Made by a program: the position numbers and the translations under genes. 64,000 nt of DNA from Hyphomonadaceae bacterium (lineage in GTDB: Bacteria > Pseudomonadota > Alphaproteobacteria > Caulobacterales > Hyphomonadaceae), in assembly GCA_024743315.1 (NCBI GenBank), contig JANSWU010000001.1:744001-808000 (forward strand), read 5' to 3'. Within the stretch, counting starts at the first letter, position 1. Each line of letters opens with the position of its first letter. Shown one piece after another: positions 53,699 through 62,787 of the stretch. A model generated the notes under the pieces. It saw only the letters and a list, made by a program, of their open reading frames with translations, made no database searches and was not told the DNA's origin.

Positions 53699-54696
53699 AG
53701 TCGCGCCCCATAAACCGAAGCGCGAAACAATTTCAACGCGATCAGGCGCAACCGGATCGGCAAACTGTGCTTGCGCGTCAGGGCCAGAAAGGCCTGTTTC
53801 AATTGGCTTTGGAATGGCAAAATACTGAACACGCGGGCCATGCGATACAGGGGGGTCGCTTCCATTGTATCAGGATGACGTTCCACCAGCCGAACAAAAT
53901 TGTCGGCTGAGGTGGCGTATTTTTCGATCAGCACTTCATCCTTGTCGAGACCGAGATGCGTGGCGGTATTGTCGATGTGCAGCACTGGGTAAATTGCAGC
54001 GACCCGTAATCCCCAATCGACATCTTCCCAGCCCCACCCGGTGAAGCCCGGATCAAACTCGATTTCGGTCAACACGTCGCGATGCACCAAAATATTGGAA
54101 GTGAATGTATAACGGCCCGGTTCGAGCGCCCGGTACTCAGCAGTGATGCATTCTGACATCGCCGCTTGCGCGGCGTGAAGATGTGTTTCCTGCGTCGGAC
54201 GGATATGCTCGAGGCTGAAGCCGCCCGCAACCAGAGCCGGTGATTTGTTGACGTCGATCGCATCGAGATAGCGATTGAGGAAATCCTCGTCATCCGGTTG
54301 CATATCGGCATCGAGAAATAGGATCCAATCCGTTTCGGCGAGGGATTTCAAACGATTACGAGCATGGCTGCGCCCGCAATTCTTGGGCGCTGAGACCAAG
54401 CGCGCGGGACCGGGATAGCGCAAGATGTGCCGCGCCAACTGCCGCGTTAGATCTGAATCTACCGAGCCATCATCGAAGATCAGGAGCGTGCATTGATCTG
54501 CGCCCGGCAAGCGTGCGAGGCTGCATAAGAGGGCGTCTGCGCTGTCTTTCCAGGTCGGCACACAAATCGTGATCCGGGCATCACCGGGCTTTGAGTTGGT
54601 CATGACTTCTTCGCCTTCAGACGTCATGCCGACTTTTGAAATCAAATCACATCCGAGCTTTTTTTGGAGGTCTGAACGCAGTCTTCGGGCCGTCAT
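53695..54696 (-). CDS. Family 2 glycosyltransferase (HfsG/HfsJ-like position)
   Basis: A 333-residue GT-A enzyme with ITICVPTWKDSADAL, FLDADMQPDDED (DxD at 129-131) and GWGWEDVDWGLR, the catalytic ED motif. ATG 54696 comes right after the initiating transferase's stop; an internal ATG at 54603 would give the tight fold start. It overlaps the next GT gene by four bases. The sugar is unknown. Confidence 0.87.
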   Translation of the reverse strand: MTARRLRSDLQKKLGCDLISKVGMTSEGEEVMTNSKPGDARITICVPTWKDSADALLCSLARLPGADQCTLLIFDDGSVDSDLTRQLARHILRYPGPARLVSAPKNCGRSHARNRLKSLAETDWILFLDADMQPDDEDFLNRYLDAIDVNKSPALVAGGFSLEHIRPTQETHLHAAQAAMSECITAEYRALEPGRYTFTSNILVHRDVLTEIEFDPGFTGWGWEDVDWGLRVAAIYPVLHIDNTATHLGLDKDEVLIEKYATSADNFVRLVERHPDTMEATPLYRMARVFSILPFQSQLKQAFLALTRKHSLPIRLRLIALKLFRASVYGARL

Positions 54697-54698
54697 AG

Positions 54699-56234
54699 TC
54701 AGCGCACCCTCGTCGCGTCGCCGAACAGCCGGGGCAGGGTCATCAGCATGATATAGCAATCAAACCAGAAGGACGATCGATTAACATATTCCATGTCAAG
54801 CCGGACGCGCTCGCGCACCAATTCCTTGGTGTGGACAGGGCCACGCGAGCCATTGATCTGGGCCCAACCGGTAATCCCCGGCTTGGCCCGATGGCGGTGC
54901 GCATAATCGCCGACAATGTTCTGCACCTCTTGTTCTTCACTGGTCATCCCCACCGCATGCGGCCGCGGCCCAACGATAGACATTTCGCCTTTCAACACAT
55001 TCCAAAGCTGTGGCAATTCATCAATTGAGGTTTGTCGAATCAAACGACCGATTCGGGTAATGCGCGGATCGTCCGCGATCGTCTGTTGCGAAATGCGTTC
55101 CGCTGCGAGGGGATCATGGTACATAGATCTGAACTTCCACACGCGGATGATCTGATTGTTGAAACCATGTCGCTTTTGCCGAAAGATAACCGGGCCTTTG
55201 CTTTCCAGTTTGATCGCCATTGCCAGGGCGAGCAGGATTGGGCTGAAGGCGACCAGCATCAGACTCGCTAAAACCACATCGAACACGCGTTTCGAGACGG
55301 CGCGCCGAGCGTCGTGTGGACTGCCAGACACATAAGCGGCGGGCGAATGAGCGATCTTGGCCAAGCTTTCAGTTTCTGGATCGAAACCATCCAAGTCGAG
55401 CAAAAGCACAACGCGTTGAGGCAAAATCCGCAAACGATCAATCAGGCTGCGGACCCGATGCCGCGCATCGGACGTCACGGTCACGATCACCCGGTCAATC
55501 TCCGGAAGTCGACCCCAGTCGAACAAATCATCGAGGCGGCCGAGCAGGGGTGCGCCGGACATAGATATCGGGGCGCGCGACAAACGGTCATCAAAGATCC
55601 CGACAATGTTTAGCTCGCGGGTTTTGGCATTTCTCTCAATCAAACGCTGCGCATTCTCTGTGGCGCCGACAATCACGACATTCTCGCTGATCCAGCCCGC
55701 GCGCGCGAGATGTCGACCAATCACCAGGACATGAATGTGAATGCAATTGACTACCAACCAAGTCGCAAAAATCGCGGTGACCGCAAACGGCGCCACATCC
55801 TGCTGATAGATCAGACTGATGCCGAGCCCGAGCACGGCGAGTGGGATCCCAGAACCATAGGCAGCGGTCAAGACATGGTCGAGAATCCCGCGATTAAAGC
55901 CCAAATTATAAGCGTTTGCTGTCCTCAAACTCCATGACAAGACCACCGGAATGAGGGCGAATGGTGTAAATTGATACACTGACGCGAACAGGAAGCCTGC
56001 GCCTGAGGCAAGCAGAAAATAGCTGGATATCAGTCCTGCCACGATGATATCGAGCCACTTCAGGGCGAAGCGAATACCGGCAAACCGCAATGGAATGCGG
56101 CGGCTTGGAAGCCGTGCTGCATTCACGTGAACGGCATTATTGACGGGGATTTTGAGGGTTTTTGGCGCAGCCGCGCGTTCGGCTTGGACAGCGCTCGCTT
56201 TTGTTTCAACGTCCCGTATCACACGCGTTGACAT
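54699..56234 (-). CDS. Initiating phosphoglycosyltransferase (WbaP/HfsE-PssY-like)
   Basis: A 511-residue polyprenyl glycosylphosphotransferase. Four N-terminal spans, a CoA-binding-like domain (VVIVGATENAQRLIERNA), and the C-terminal catalytic module starting KRVFDVVLASLMLVAFSP with KLESKGPVIFRQKR and PHAVGMTSEE. It attaches the first sugar-phosphate to undecaprenyl phosphate. First gene of the minus-strand cluster with the two glycosyltransferases. Confidence 0.93.
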   Translation of the reverse strand: MSTRVIRDVETKASAVQAERAAAPKTLKIPVNNAVHVNAARLPSRRIPLRFAGIRFALKWLDIIVAGLISSYFLLASGAGFLFASVYQFTPFALIPVVLSWSLRTANAYNLGFNRGILDHVLTAAYGSGIPLAVLGLGISLIYQQDVAPFAVTAIFATWLVVNCIHIHVLVIGRHLARAGWISENVVIVGATENAQRLIERNAKTRELNIVGIFDDRLSRAPISMSGAPLLGRLDDLFDWGRLPEIDRVIVTVTSDARHRVRSLIDRLRILPQRVVLLLDLDGFDPETESLAKIAHSPAAYVSGSPHDARRAVSKRVFDVVLASLMLVAFSPILLALAMAIKLESKGPVIFRQKRHGFNNQIIRVWKFRSMYHDPLAAERISQQTIADDPRITRIGRLIRQTSIDELPQLWNVLKGEMSIVGPRPHAVGMTSEEQEVQNIVGDYAHRHRAKPGITGWAQINGSRGPVHTKELVRERVRLDMEYVNRSSFWFDCYIMLMTLPRLFGDATRVR

Positions 56235-56257
56235 AGACTTACCTCATGCACCCACAC

Positions 56258-56290
56258 TTAACCTTGCACAGCAAGTTCAAGATTAACCTT
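56258..56290. promoter_or_regulatory. Direct repeat upstream of the initiating transferase
   Basis: TTAACCTT occurs at 56258-56265 and 56283-56290, a spacing of 25 bp. The pair lies 24-56 bp before the start, in the promoter region. Possible binding half-sites; each contains TTAAC, the half-site of CtrA boxes, but the spacing is not the CtrA N7 form. Confidence 0.35.
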
Positions 56291-56365
56291 CGCCCACAGA
56301 GTAAATTCAATGCAATTCCGAGACCGTATTCGGACGGCATTCGCCAAACGGCTGTGCTGGCTTAA

Positions 56366-57460
56366 CTACAATTTGTCTTTGACCCATTCGCGCGTCAGGA
56401 AGCCGTCAATGACATCGCAGACCAGACCGATTTCGGTCAGCGCGCTGACATAGCGATCCGGATCGACCAGAGGTTTCCAAACCGAGCCAGCTTCAAACTG
56501 ATCATCTGCCTCAAGCGCCAGGGTGAGATGATCGCCTTCAAAAATGCCGCGTAGCTTGCCCCCCTTGAAATGACGTTCGAGGGCGATCAGGCGCTCCATT
56601 CTGTCGGGGGTCAACAAGGCGCGCGCCTCAACCTGGTCATTCGAATAGATGGTGAAATTGTCTTCCAGTTCCTTCGCCACCAGATCGACCTTTTGCAGCG
56701 TCTTGTCGCCGAAAAAACCTTTCCACCAGCCTTGCCGCGCAATCAGGGTGCGCCCGAGAAAACGCTGGGGATATTCTATATGGAAGAGCAGACCCTGAAA
56801 CGTTGTCACGGTGCGCCGGTTCTTGCCCGATCCTTGCTCTTCGGTCAGTTTACACTCGACCAGCGAAAAATGAGTTTCGGCACGATCGCCTTCGATCAGG
56901 TCTTCAAACTTGCGATTGTCATAACCCGGCAAGAGACGCGCTTCCTTAAGGACTTCGAAAGCGGGAGTCGGTGGAGGGGAGTCGTCCTTGCCGCCAAATA
57001 ATTGACTGGCAGCTTGGGTTTGCGAGGCTTGGGCCTTGATCCATTCGCCCGCCGATTTCCAGTCCGAAACGCCGCTGACATCCGGGTGCAGGGTCTCATA
57101 TTTGAATCCGAAGGATTCGGCCGCGGCGCCGACCACCAATTGCTTGGTCTCTGATTTGACCCGGAACAGCGGCACCCAGGCCGCGGCACTGGCGATCGCG
57201 GTCACAGCAACCGCGCCAAACAGTGTGAAAAGCGCGGCTGCGCCATTTGTGAACACCAGGATGACGAGCGCAATCGCGCCAATCGCCAACCCGGTCCACA
57301 TCGTCCGCTGCCGGGCTTTGGCAATGATCGCGCGTCGTTCCCGCTCGCGCGCGGCCAGAGCAGGCTCCAGCACGTCGGTCCAGACTTTCATCGCATTCTT
57401 GAACTCAGGCCGCTGGGAAACCAGCGCTGAGAAAATCGCATCCGTAATCCCGCTCGCCAT
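56366..57460 (-). CDS. DUF3137-like membrane protein
   Basis: A 364-residue protein with two adjacent membrane segments (about 56-100) and a large cytosolic part with RLLPGYDNRKFEDLIEGDRAETHFSLVECKL, which matches the DUF3137 pattern. Function unknown. ATG 57460; the gene lies 11 bp after the MarR gene on the same strand. Confidence 0.8.
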   Translation of the reverse strand: MASGITDAIFSALVSQRPEFKNAMKVWTDVLEPALAARERERRAIIAKARQRTMWTGLAIGAIALVILVFTNGAAALFTLFGAVAVTAIASAAAWVPLFRVKSETKQLVVGAAAESFGFKYETLHPDVSGVSDWKSAGEWIKAQASQTQAASQLFGGKDDSPPPTPAFEVLKEARLLPGYDNRKFEDLIEGDRAETHFSLVECKLTEEQGSGKNRRTVTTFQGLLFHIEYPQRFLGRTLIARQGWWKGFFGDKTLQKVDLVAKELEDNFTIYSNDQVEARALLTPDRMERLIALERHFKGGKLRGIFEGDHLTLALEADDQFEAGSVWKPLVDPDRYVSALTEIGLVCDVIDGFLTREWVKDKL

Positions 57461-57470
57461 GCCCTTGTCC

Positions 57471-57941
57471 TTATTCGTCCTCACCCCAAAGAGGCATATC
57501 GGGGGATGCCACAGCCGACAATCGGCTTAATAAACGGTGCAGCGTTGCGGCTTCGTCGGGGCTGAGCGCGTCGAGTAATTCGCGTTCGCTCTCCAACGCG
57601 CGCGGGAGCACTGCCGCATAGATGGCTTCGCCTTCATCGGTTAGACGCATCGGCGCGCGGCGTCGATCATCCCGGTCTATATGACGCTCGAGAATACCGC
57701 GTTCGATCAGGCTGGCAGCGGCGCGACTGACGGTTGGTTTATCCATCAGCGTGCGCTGCGCGACCTCAGTGCTGGTCAGACCTTTGCGTTCGCCAAGCAC
57801 GGCAATGATCCGCCATTGCCAGATCGAAAGATCGAATTCCTGCTGATAGATTTTCGCGATCTTGGCAGATACCGCATTTGACAACACCGATAATCGGTAA
57901 GGCAAAAAGCCATCCAAACGTAAGGCAGGTATATCGCTCAT
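57471..57941 (-). CDS. MarR-family transcriptional regulator
   Basis: A 156-residue winged helix-turn-helix protein with GLTSTEVAQRTLMDKPTVSRAAASLIERG as the recognition region and DRDDRRRAPMRLTDEG as the wing. It binds DNA as a dimer and usually responds to a small ligand. It precedes the DUF3137 gene. A palindrome 40-54 bp before its start is a candidate operator. Confidence 0.92.
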   Translation of the reverse strand: MSDIPALRLDGFLPYRLSVLSNAVSAKIAKIYQQEFDLSIWQWRIIAVLGERKGLTSTEVAQRTLMDKPTVSRAAASLIERGILERHIDRDDRRRAPMRLTDEGEAIYAAVLPRALESERELLDALSPDEAATLHRLLSRLSAVASPDMPLWGEDE

Positions 57942-57980
57942 ATGATTGGCCTCCAGACGCCCAGACCTAACATGAAGTGG

Positions 57981-57995
57981 TTATTTTCCGAATAA
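57981..57995. promoter_or_regulatory. Candidate MarR operator
   Basis: TTATT (57981-57985) and AATAA (57991-57995) are inverted around TTCCG, upstream of the MarR gene and the divergent AraC-type gene. Short site; operator role is inferred only from position and symmetry. Confidence 0.3.
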
Positions 57996-58091
57996 TATTG
58001 GGCAGTTGCGCGTCTCCTTGCGCCAGGCCCAAGTTTGAGACACGGTGATAATGAACAAGCTTTAAGTCGTCGTATCTTCGGTATCAAAGAA

Positions 58092-58112
58092 GAGCGAGGG
58101 ATGCACTCGCTC
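58092..58112 (+). promoter_or_regulatory. Hairpin in the leader of the AraC-type gene
   Basis: GAGCGAG (58092-58098) and CTCGCTC (58106-58112) pair perfectly with a seven-base loop, nine bases before AGAGGAG (58121-58127). Possible leader structure or operator. Confidence 0.35.
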
Positions 58113-58134
58113 CGGGACGAAGAGGAGCTTGAAC

Positions 58135-59166
58135 ATGTCCAATCGTGGCATTGAGTCTTTAGAGTACGCCCAACATGATCTTTCGGCTGCCGAATTCATT
58201 GAGGGTACCCGAGACGCTTGGAATGCTGCGCCCTTTGCCGGCGATGAAGGTGCCAGTCGTTTTGCCGGACAGTTCTGGAGCGCGGCCAATTGCGTATTTC
58301 TGGAATGCGAGCTCGGACCGTTCATGTTCGAAGGGACAAAAGAACACGTCCAGAATGGCGGACCCATGGTCGGGTTCGAGCGCTTTATCAGCGGCAATGA
58401 GTATGGTTTGCGCGGCGATGAAGACCATTGCGATGGCCCAGGTGCGATCCGGGTGGTTGATCAAAGGTTGGTCTTCCATTCCATCGCCACACATTCGGTC
58501 CGACAAGACATCATGATCCCCAGGGCGGCGCTTGGGCTGGCTGAAGGCGAGCGCGCGCACCATCAGATGTTCCGGCCGCACGGCACGATGGGCCAGCTGC
58601 TATTCAAGGAATGGGACGAGCTGTATGCCGGGTTCAAACGTGGTGACCGCGTGGTCGCCACGGATGACATTTTCCGGTTGATCTCGCTGTTGAAAATCGC
58701 GATGGGCGCCTCGCCCCAACGCGAGGATGTCAGGCGCCACGCCCGCGAAGCAATGCGCCGCCAGATTTGCCGCTTCATCGAAGCCAATTTGCGGAATCGC
58801 GAACTGGACGTGAGCACACTATTGCGCCATTTTGGCGTGTCACGGGCATCGCTTTACCGCATGTTTGAGGACGTGGGCGGGGTCCGCGCGCATATTCGCG
58901 ATCGCCGTGTGTTCCGGGCCCTGGTCGATATCGCTAATGCAGAGCAGGTGCGGGGCGCGATTCTCGCCGCGTCGGAGCGCTGGGGATTCAGCTCGATGCT
59001 ATCCTTCAATGGCGTGGTCAAACGCCAGTTCGGACATGCGCCCAGCACGTTGTTGGCCCCGGCCTTTGAAGCACGCAAGGATCAGGGCAATGCCCGCATC
59101 GCTCCATTCCTGAAAAAATATAGCGATGAACGCTGGGCGCCGCCCCCTTTGCAAGCGGTTGCCTAA
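58135..59166 (+). CDS. AraC-type transcriptional regulator
   Basis: A 343-residue protein. The N-terminal two-thirds is a sensor domain, with HHQMFRPHG near residue 145. The C-terminal region (about 220-320) has two helix-turn-helices: VSTLLRHFGVSRASLYRMF and RWGFSSMLSFNGVVKRQFG. The second matches the AraC signature. ATG 58135 follows AGAGGAG. Target genes are not evident. It ends in a 4-bp overlap with hslO. Confidence 0.88.
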   Translation: MSNRGIESLEYAQHDLSAAEFIEGTRDAWNAAPFAGDEGASRFAGQFWSAANCVFLECELGPFMFEGTKEHVQNGGPMVGFERFISGNEYGLRGDEDHCDGPGAIRVVDQRLVFHSIATHSVRQDIMIPRAALGLAEGERAHHQMFRPHGTMGQLLFKEWDELYAGFKRGDRVVATDDIFRLISLLKIAMGASPQREDVRRHAREAMRRQICRFIEANLRNRELDVSTLLRHFGVSRASLYRMFEDVGGVRAHIRDRRVFRALVDIANAEQVRGAILAASERWGFSSMLSFNGVVKRQFGHAPSTLLAPAFEARKDQGNARIAPFLKKYSDERWAPPPLQAVA

Positions 59167-60086
59167 TTTGCGGCGCTAGTCACTTCATCAATATCAATCG
59201 AGTAGGAGCGGGAACAGAACTGACAGTCGACTTTCAGTGTCCCATCCGGCTCCACCATGTCACGCAGGCTCTCATCGGCCATGCCTTGTAAGGTCCCGAC
59301 GAGACGGTCGCGATTACAGGTGCAGATATCGTCGAGAACCTGAGCATCGCTGTCCATCGCGACCCCGCCTTCATGAAACAGGCGATAAATGAGATCGGGC
59401 GCGGGCAGCGCCGGATCCGTCAATTCTTCATCTGTCAGGGTTGAAAACAATGCCTCGGCCTCGCGCCAACCTTCGTCAGTATCACCGCGCGCCAGGTCGC
59501 CAGCAATCTTCTGGATCATCATTCCACCTGCGCGCCACGAACCCGTAACATCGCGCTGAACGGCGAGGCGCAATTTGGTTTCGACCTGCTCTGACTGGCG
59601 GAAATAATCCTCTGCGCACTGGGCCAGCGAGCCTTTGGCCAGCGGCACAATGCCTTGATACGGTTTGAGATCGGTATTGGCATAGACAATCATCAAGCCC
59701 AGCCGTCCCATGGCGCCGAACAATTGCGGCATGTGCGGCTTCTCGCCCTTATTGACCTTGTCGAGCCAGGCCCAGCGCTCCGGTTCATGCCGGGCATAGC
59801 CGCGCAATCCGCCGGCTTTGGTATATTCCCCGACCAGCATCGAGACCGGACCATCGCCCTCGGCTTGTGCGAGGATCTTGCCATCAAACTTCATGCCGGA
59901 GCCGACCAAAGCGGACAGCATGACGGCTTCACCGAGGATCTCGGCGAGATGGTCCGGATAGGCATGGCGCTTCAGGATTGGCGATATCGTCCCTTCCGAC
60001 AATCGGATTACACGGCCACGCACCGGCAAGCCCTGTGGGCTGAAACCGGCGACAAAATCGTCCATCGGGATGTTTGATTGCGTCAT
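59163..60086 (-). CDS. hslO: Redox-regulated chaperone Hsp33
   Basis: A 307-residue protein with the four zinc cysteines in CxC (C255, C257) and CxxC (C288, C291) near the end. On oxidative unfolding it becomes a holdase. ATG 60086 follows GGAGAG; longer frames add unrelated residues. Convergent overlap of 4 bp with the AraC-type gene. Confidence 0.95.
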   Translation of the reverse strand: MTQSNIPMDDFVAGFSPQGLPVRGRVIRLSEGTISPILKRHAYPDHLAEILGEAVMLSALVGSGMKFDGKILAQAEGDGPVSMLVGEYTKAGGLRGYARHEPERWAWLDKVNKGEKPHMPQLFGAMGRLGLMIVYANTDLKPYQGIVPLAKGSLAQCAEDYFRQSEQVETKLRLAVQRDVTGSWRAGGMMIQKIAGDLARGDTDEGWREAEALFSTLTDEELTDPALPAPDLIYRLFHEGGVAMDSDAQVLDDICTCNRDRLVGTLQGMADESLRDMVEPDGTLKVDCQFCSRSYSIDIDEVTSAAN

Positions 60087-60197
60087 CGCGCTCTCCATAA
60101 GAAGGAAGGCGGCCATGTGGCAAGCCTGCATCCGACTTACAAGGTTTCCGCGGCAGCAGGGCTCGTCAGGTGCGGCGAGGCAGATTAGCTAAGCCGC

Positions 60198-61070
60198 ATG
60201 ACTGCTCCCGACCGCCACGCCACCTTTGTCTCGCAACGCCTCACCCTGTCCTATGCAGAATGGGGCGACCCGAACGCCCCGCCCTTGCTCTTGGTGCATG
60301 GCGGACGTGATCAGAAGCGCAGCTGGGACCGGGTCGCGGCCCGCCTTGCCACGCGCTATCGGGTCATCGCACATGATTTGCGTGGACATGGCCAAAGCGA
60401 CTGGGTGAGTGACGGTGATTATGGCGTCATGGATCACGTCTTCGACTTGGCCAGTTTGGTCGAGACCCTTGAATTGGAGTCTTTCACGCTGATTGGGCAC
60501 TCGCTCGGCGGCAATATTACGCTGCGCTATGCCGGACTGTTTCCGGACAAGATCGAAAGATTGGTGGCGATTGAAGGGCTCGGACCTTCGCCGAACATGT
60601 TGGCCGAGCGGCGAGCCCAACCCGTGACCGAGCGCCTGACCAATTGGATTGAGCAAAGACGGTCGCTTTCTTCGCGCCGACCCCGTGTGATGAAAGACCT
60701 CGCCGAAGCAAAAAGCCGTATGAAGGCCGCGTTTCAGCATCTGCCTGATGACCTTATCCATCACCTCACCGAAACCGGTCTCAACACGCATCCGGATGGC
60801 ACGGTCAGTTGGGCCTATGATCCGGCGGGTATGGGGCGCTCGCCATCCGACATTCCGCATGACGAGTTTGTGCATCTCTGGACCCAAATCACCTGTCCGA
60901 CCTGGCTGGTCTATGGGGCCACCAGCTGGGCTTCGAATCCCGCAAAAGATGGCCGTTTGGAACCGTTCCAAAACGCGACGGTGAGCGTGATTGAGGATGC
61001 CGGTCATTGGCTGCACCATGATCAATTCGATGACTTCATGGTCCAGCTCGATACATTCCTTGGCAGTTAA
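60198..61070 (+). CDS. Alpha/beta-hydrolase
   Basis: A 290-residue alpha/beta hydrolase. The nucleophile elbow is GHSLGG with S102, the oxyanion segment is VHGGRDQKRSW, and the catalytic His is H270 in EDAGHWLHH. Lipase, esterase or epoxide-hydrolase-like activity is possible; substrate unknown. Divergent from hslO. Confidence 0.88.
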   Translation: MTAPDRHATFVSQRLTLSYAEWGDPNAPPLLLVHGGRDQKRSWDRVAARLATRYRVIAHDLRGHGQSDWVSDGDYGVMDHVFDLASLVETLELESFTLIGHSLGGNITLRYAGLFPDKIERLVAIEGLGPSPNMLAERRAQPVTERLTNWIEQRRSLSSRRPRVMKDLAEAKSRMKAAFQHLPDDLIHHLTETGLNTHPDGTVSWAYDPAGMGRSPSDIPHDEFVHLWTQITCPTWLVYGATSWASNPAKDGRLEPFQNATVSVIEDAGHWLHHDQFDDFMVQLDTFLGS

Positions 61071-61117
61071 GCATGCGCACTCTAAAATCTGACAAAGACG
61101 ACTGACGGAGCGGATGC

Positions 61118-61861
61118 ATGAGTGATGAAGTAACCCATCCGATGACCGTCGGGATCGACGGCCTGGCCGACCGTATTCGTGATATTCATGCTGGCGGTGA
61201 CGGCCTGGTTTTGGCGCTCACCGGATCCGTCGCGTCCGGCAAAAGCACGTTGGCACGGCACCTGGAGATGACGCTCGAGCCTCCGCTTAGTGTCGAGACC
61301 GTGTCGACCGATGGCTTCTTGTTCATGACCGATTATCTGCGCGAGCAGGGCCTGTTTCAACGCAAAGGCTTTCCGGAAACCTATGATTATGAGGCCATGC
61401 AGAAGGCGATCGCGGACGCGCGCACAGCCCCAACCGACTTTCCGGGTTACAGCCACATCACCTTTGATCCGGACCCGGCCCTGACACGGACGATCTCGCC
61501 GTCAGATATTCTCATTCTCGAAGGGTTGGGCTTCCGGCCTCGTGACGGCGAGGACGGCCCGCATCATCCTGACCTTTTGATTTATCTCGATGCCGAGCTG
61601 GAAGATATCGAAGCCTGGTTCCTGGAGCGGTTCTTGCGCTTCTGGCGCGCGGCCGAACATGATCCGTCCAGTTTCTATGCGCAGTTTCGGCACATGAGCG
61701 AGCCCGAACTGATCGAGTTTGCAAAATCGGTCTGGGCCGGAATCAATTTGCCCAATCTCGAAAACCACATCCTGCCGATGCGCGCGCACGCTGACATCGT
61801 GATCAAGAAAGACGCCGATCACGCCATTCGGATTGTCGAGGATCGCTGGATGTCGCGCTAG
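61118..61861 (+). CDS. P-loop kinase, type I pantothenate kinase-like, shortened
   Basis: A 247-residue kinase with P-loop GSVASGKS (36-43), TDGFLF, RKGFPETYDYEAM and DPSSFYAQF, which match type I pantothenate kinase (CoaA) blocks. CoaA is normally about 310 residues, so roughly 60 N-terminal residues are absent. It may be a real CoaA form or a related nucleoside kinase. Its ATG follows GGAGCGG. It overlaps the RDD gene by 4 bp at 3' ends. Confidence 0.75.
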   Translation: MSDEVTHPMTVGIDGLADRIRDIHAGGDGLVLALTGSVASGKSTLARHLEMTLEPPLSVETVSTDGFLFMTDYLREQGLFQRKGFPETYDYEAMQKAIADARTAPTDFPGYSHITFDPDPALTRTISPSDILILEGLGFRPRDGEDGPHHPDLLIYLDAELEDIEAWFLERFLRFWRAAEHDPSSFYAQFRHMSEPELIEFAKSVWAGINLPNLENHILPMRAHADIVIKKDADHAIRIVEDRWMSR

Positions 61862-62787
61862 CGCCGATCGAATTTGTCTTCCTTGCGTTGGCCAAACAAC
61901 ATGCGCTGCTCCAGATGTGCCCGCAAGGCTGCGTAGAAAGCTTCTAGAAAGGCGAGATCTGTTTCACCAGCTTGCGGCGCATACCCGATTTTTGTGGCAA
62001 TTCGATTGGCCACATTGGTTTTGATTTCCGGCGTAGATTGGCGCAGGACATCTTCCAGGACATGCAATTCGTGAATGCCATAGACCCCGAGCTGTTCGGG
62101 CGTAAACACAATGCTCGTATCGCCGATATGAGCCGGGGTGACTGACGCAATATCCTTCAACAAACGCACTTTCGGGGCATGGATGACCATGGTTCCGGCC
62201 ACCAGGTCGCCAACTCGAAGCTTGTCTTTGTTGAACAGCGGGAAGAGCGCGAAGAGCATGCACCAAAGCAGCAATAGCCAGGTCACCCAAACCGCGATGC
62301 CGTCGCCGCCAAAACTGAACACAACCGAGAGCGGCAAAAAGAATTCAAGCTCACGCAGGAAATTGCGTGCGATGACCGCATTGGCGGTTAGCCGCCCGCC
62401 TTTCCGGTCGGCGACTCGCAGTCCCAGCGCCCGCTTGCCTGGTGTTGCGGCTTTGCGGCCAATTTCGAAAAAGATGAAATAGAAATTGCGAATGAAGAAA
62501 ATCAGCACCTGGGCCACCGCCCAGGCAATTTGCCAGCCTTGCATTTGCATGGCGCTGGCAATGAAGCCAATGGCCACAACGACGGCGATCATCAGCGCAA
62601 ACTGAATGCCGATATCAAGGATGAAGGCGCCAAACCGTTCGCCAAAGGTCGAGACTTTGAGGTTCAGCGCCGCCCCTTCCGGCGTCACTAAAGTACGAAT
62701 GCGTTTGGCCTCATATTGGCGGGCACGCATTCGCGCGCGGCGGCGCTTGCCTTCTTCAACGGCGGAAACGGGCGTCGCCTCAGTCAC
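61858..62787 (-). CDS. RDD-family membrane protein
   Basis: A 309-residue protein with an RDD domain (RFGAFILDIGIQFALM, FEIGRKAATPGKRALGLRV) of about four spans, then a soluble C-terminal tail. GTG 62787 is chosen over GTG 62805 because GGGGAG precedes it. It overlaps the SpoIIM gene's end by eight bases. With SpoIIM and DUF58 genes it forms the cluster often found with MoxR ATPases. Confidence 0.85.
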   Translation of the reverse strand: MTEATPVSAVEEGKRRRARMRARQYEAKRIRTLVTPEGAALNLKVSTFGERFGAFILDIGIQFALMIAVVVAIGFIASAMQMQGWQIAWAVAQVLIFFIRNFYFIFFEIGRKAATPGKRALGLRVADRKGGRLTANAVIARNFLRELEFFLPLSVVFSFGGDGIAVWVTWLLLLWCMLFALFPLFNKDKLRVGDLVAGTMVIHAPKVRLLKDIASVTPAHIGDTSIVFTPEQLGVYGIHELHVLEDVLRQSTPEIKTNVANRIATKIGYAPQAGETDLAFLEAFYAALRAHLEQRMLFGQRKEDKFDRR

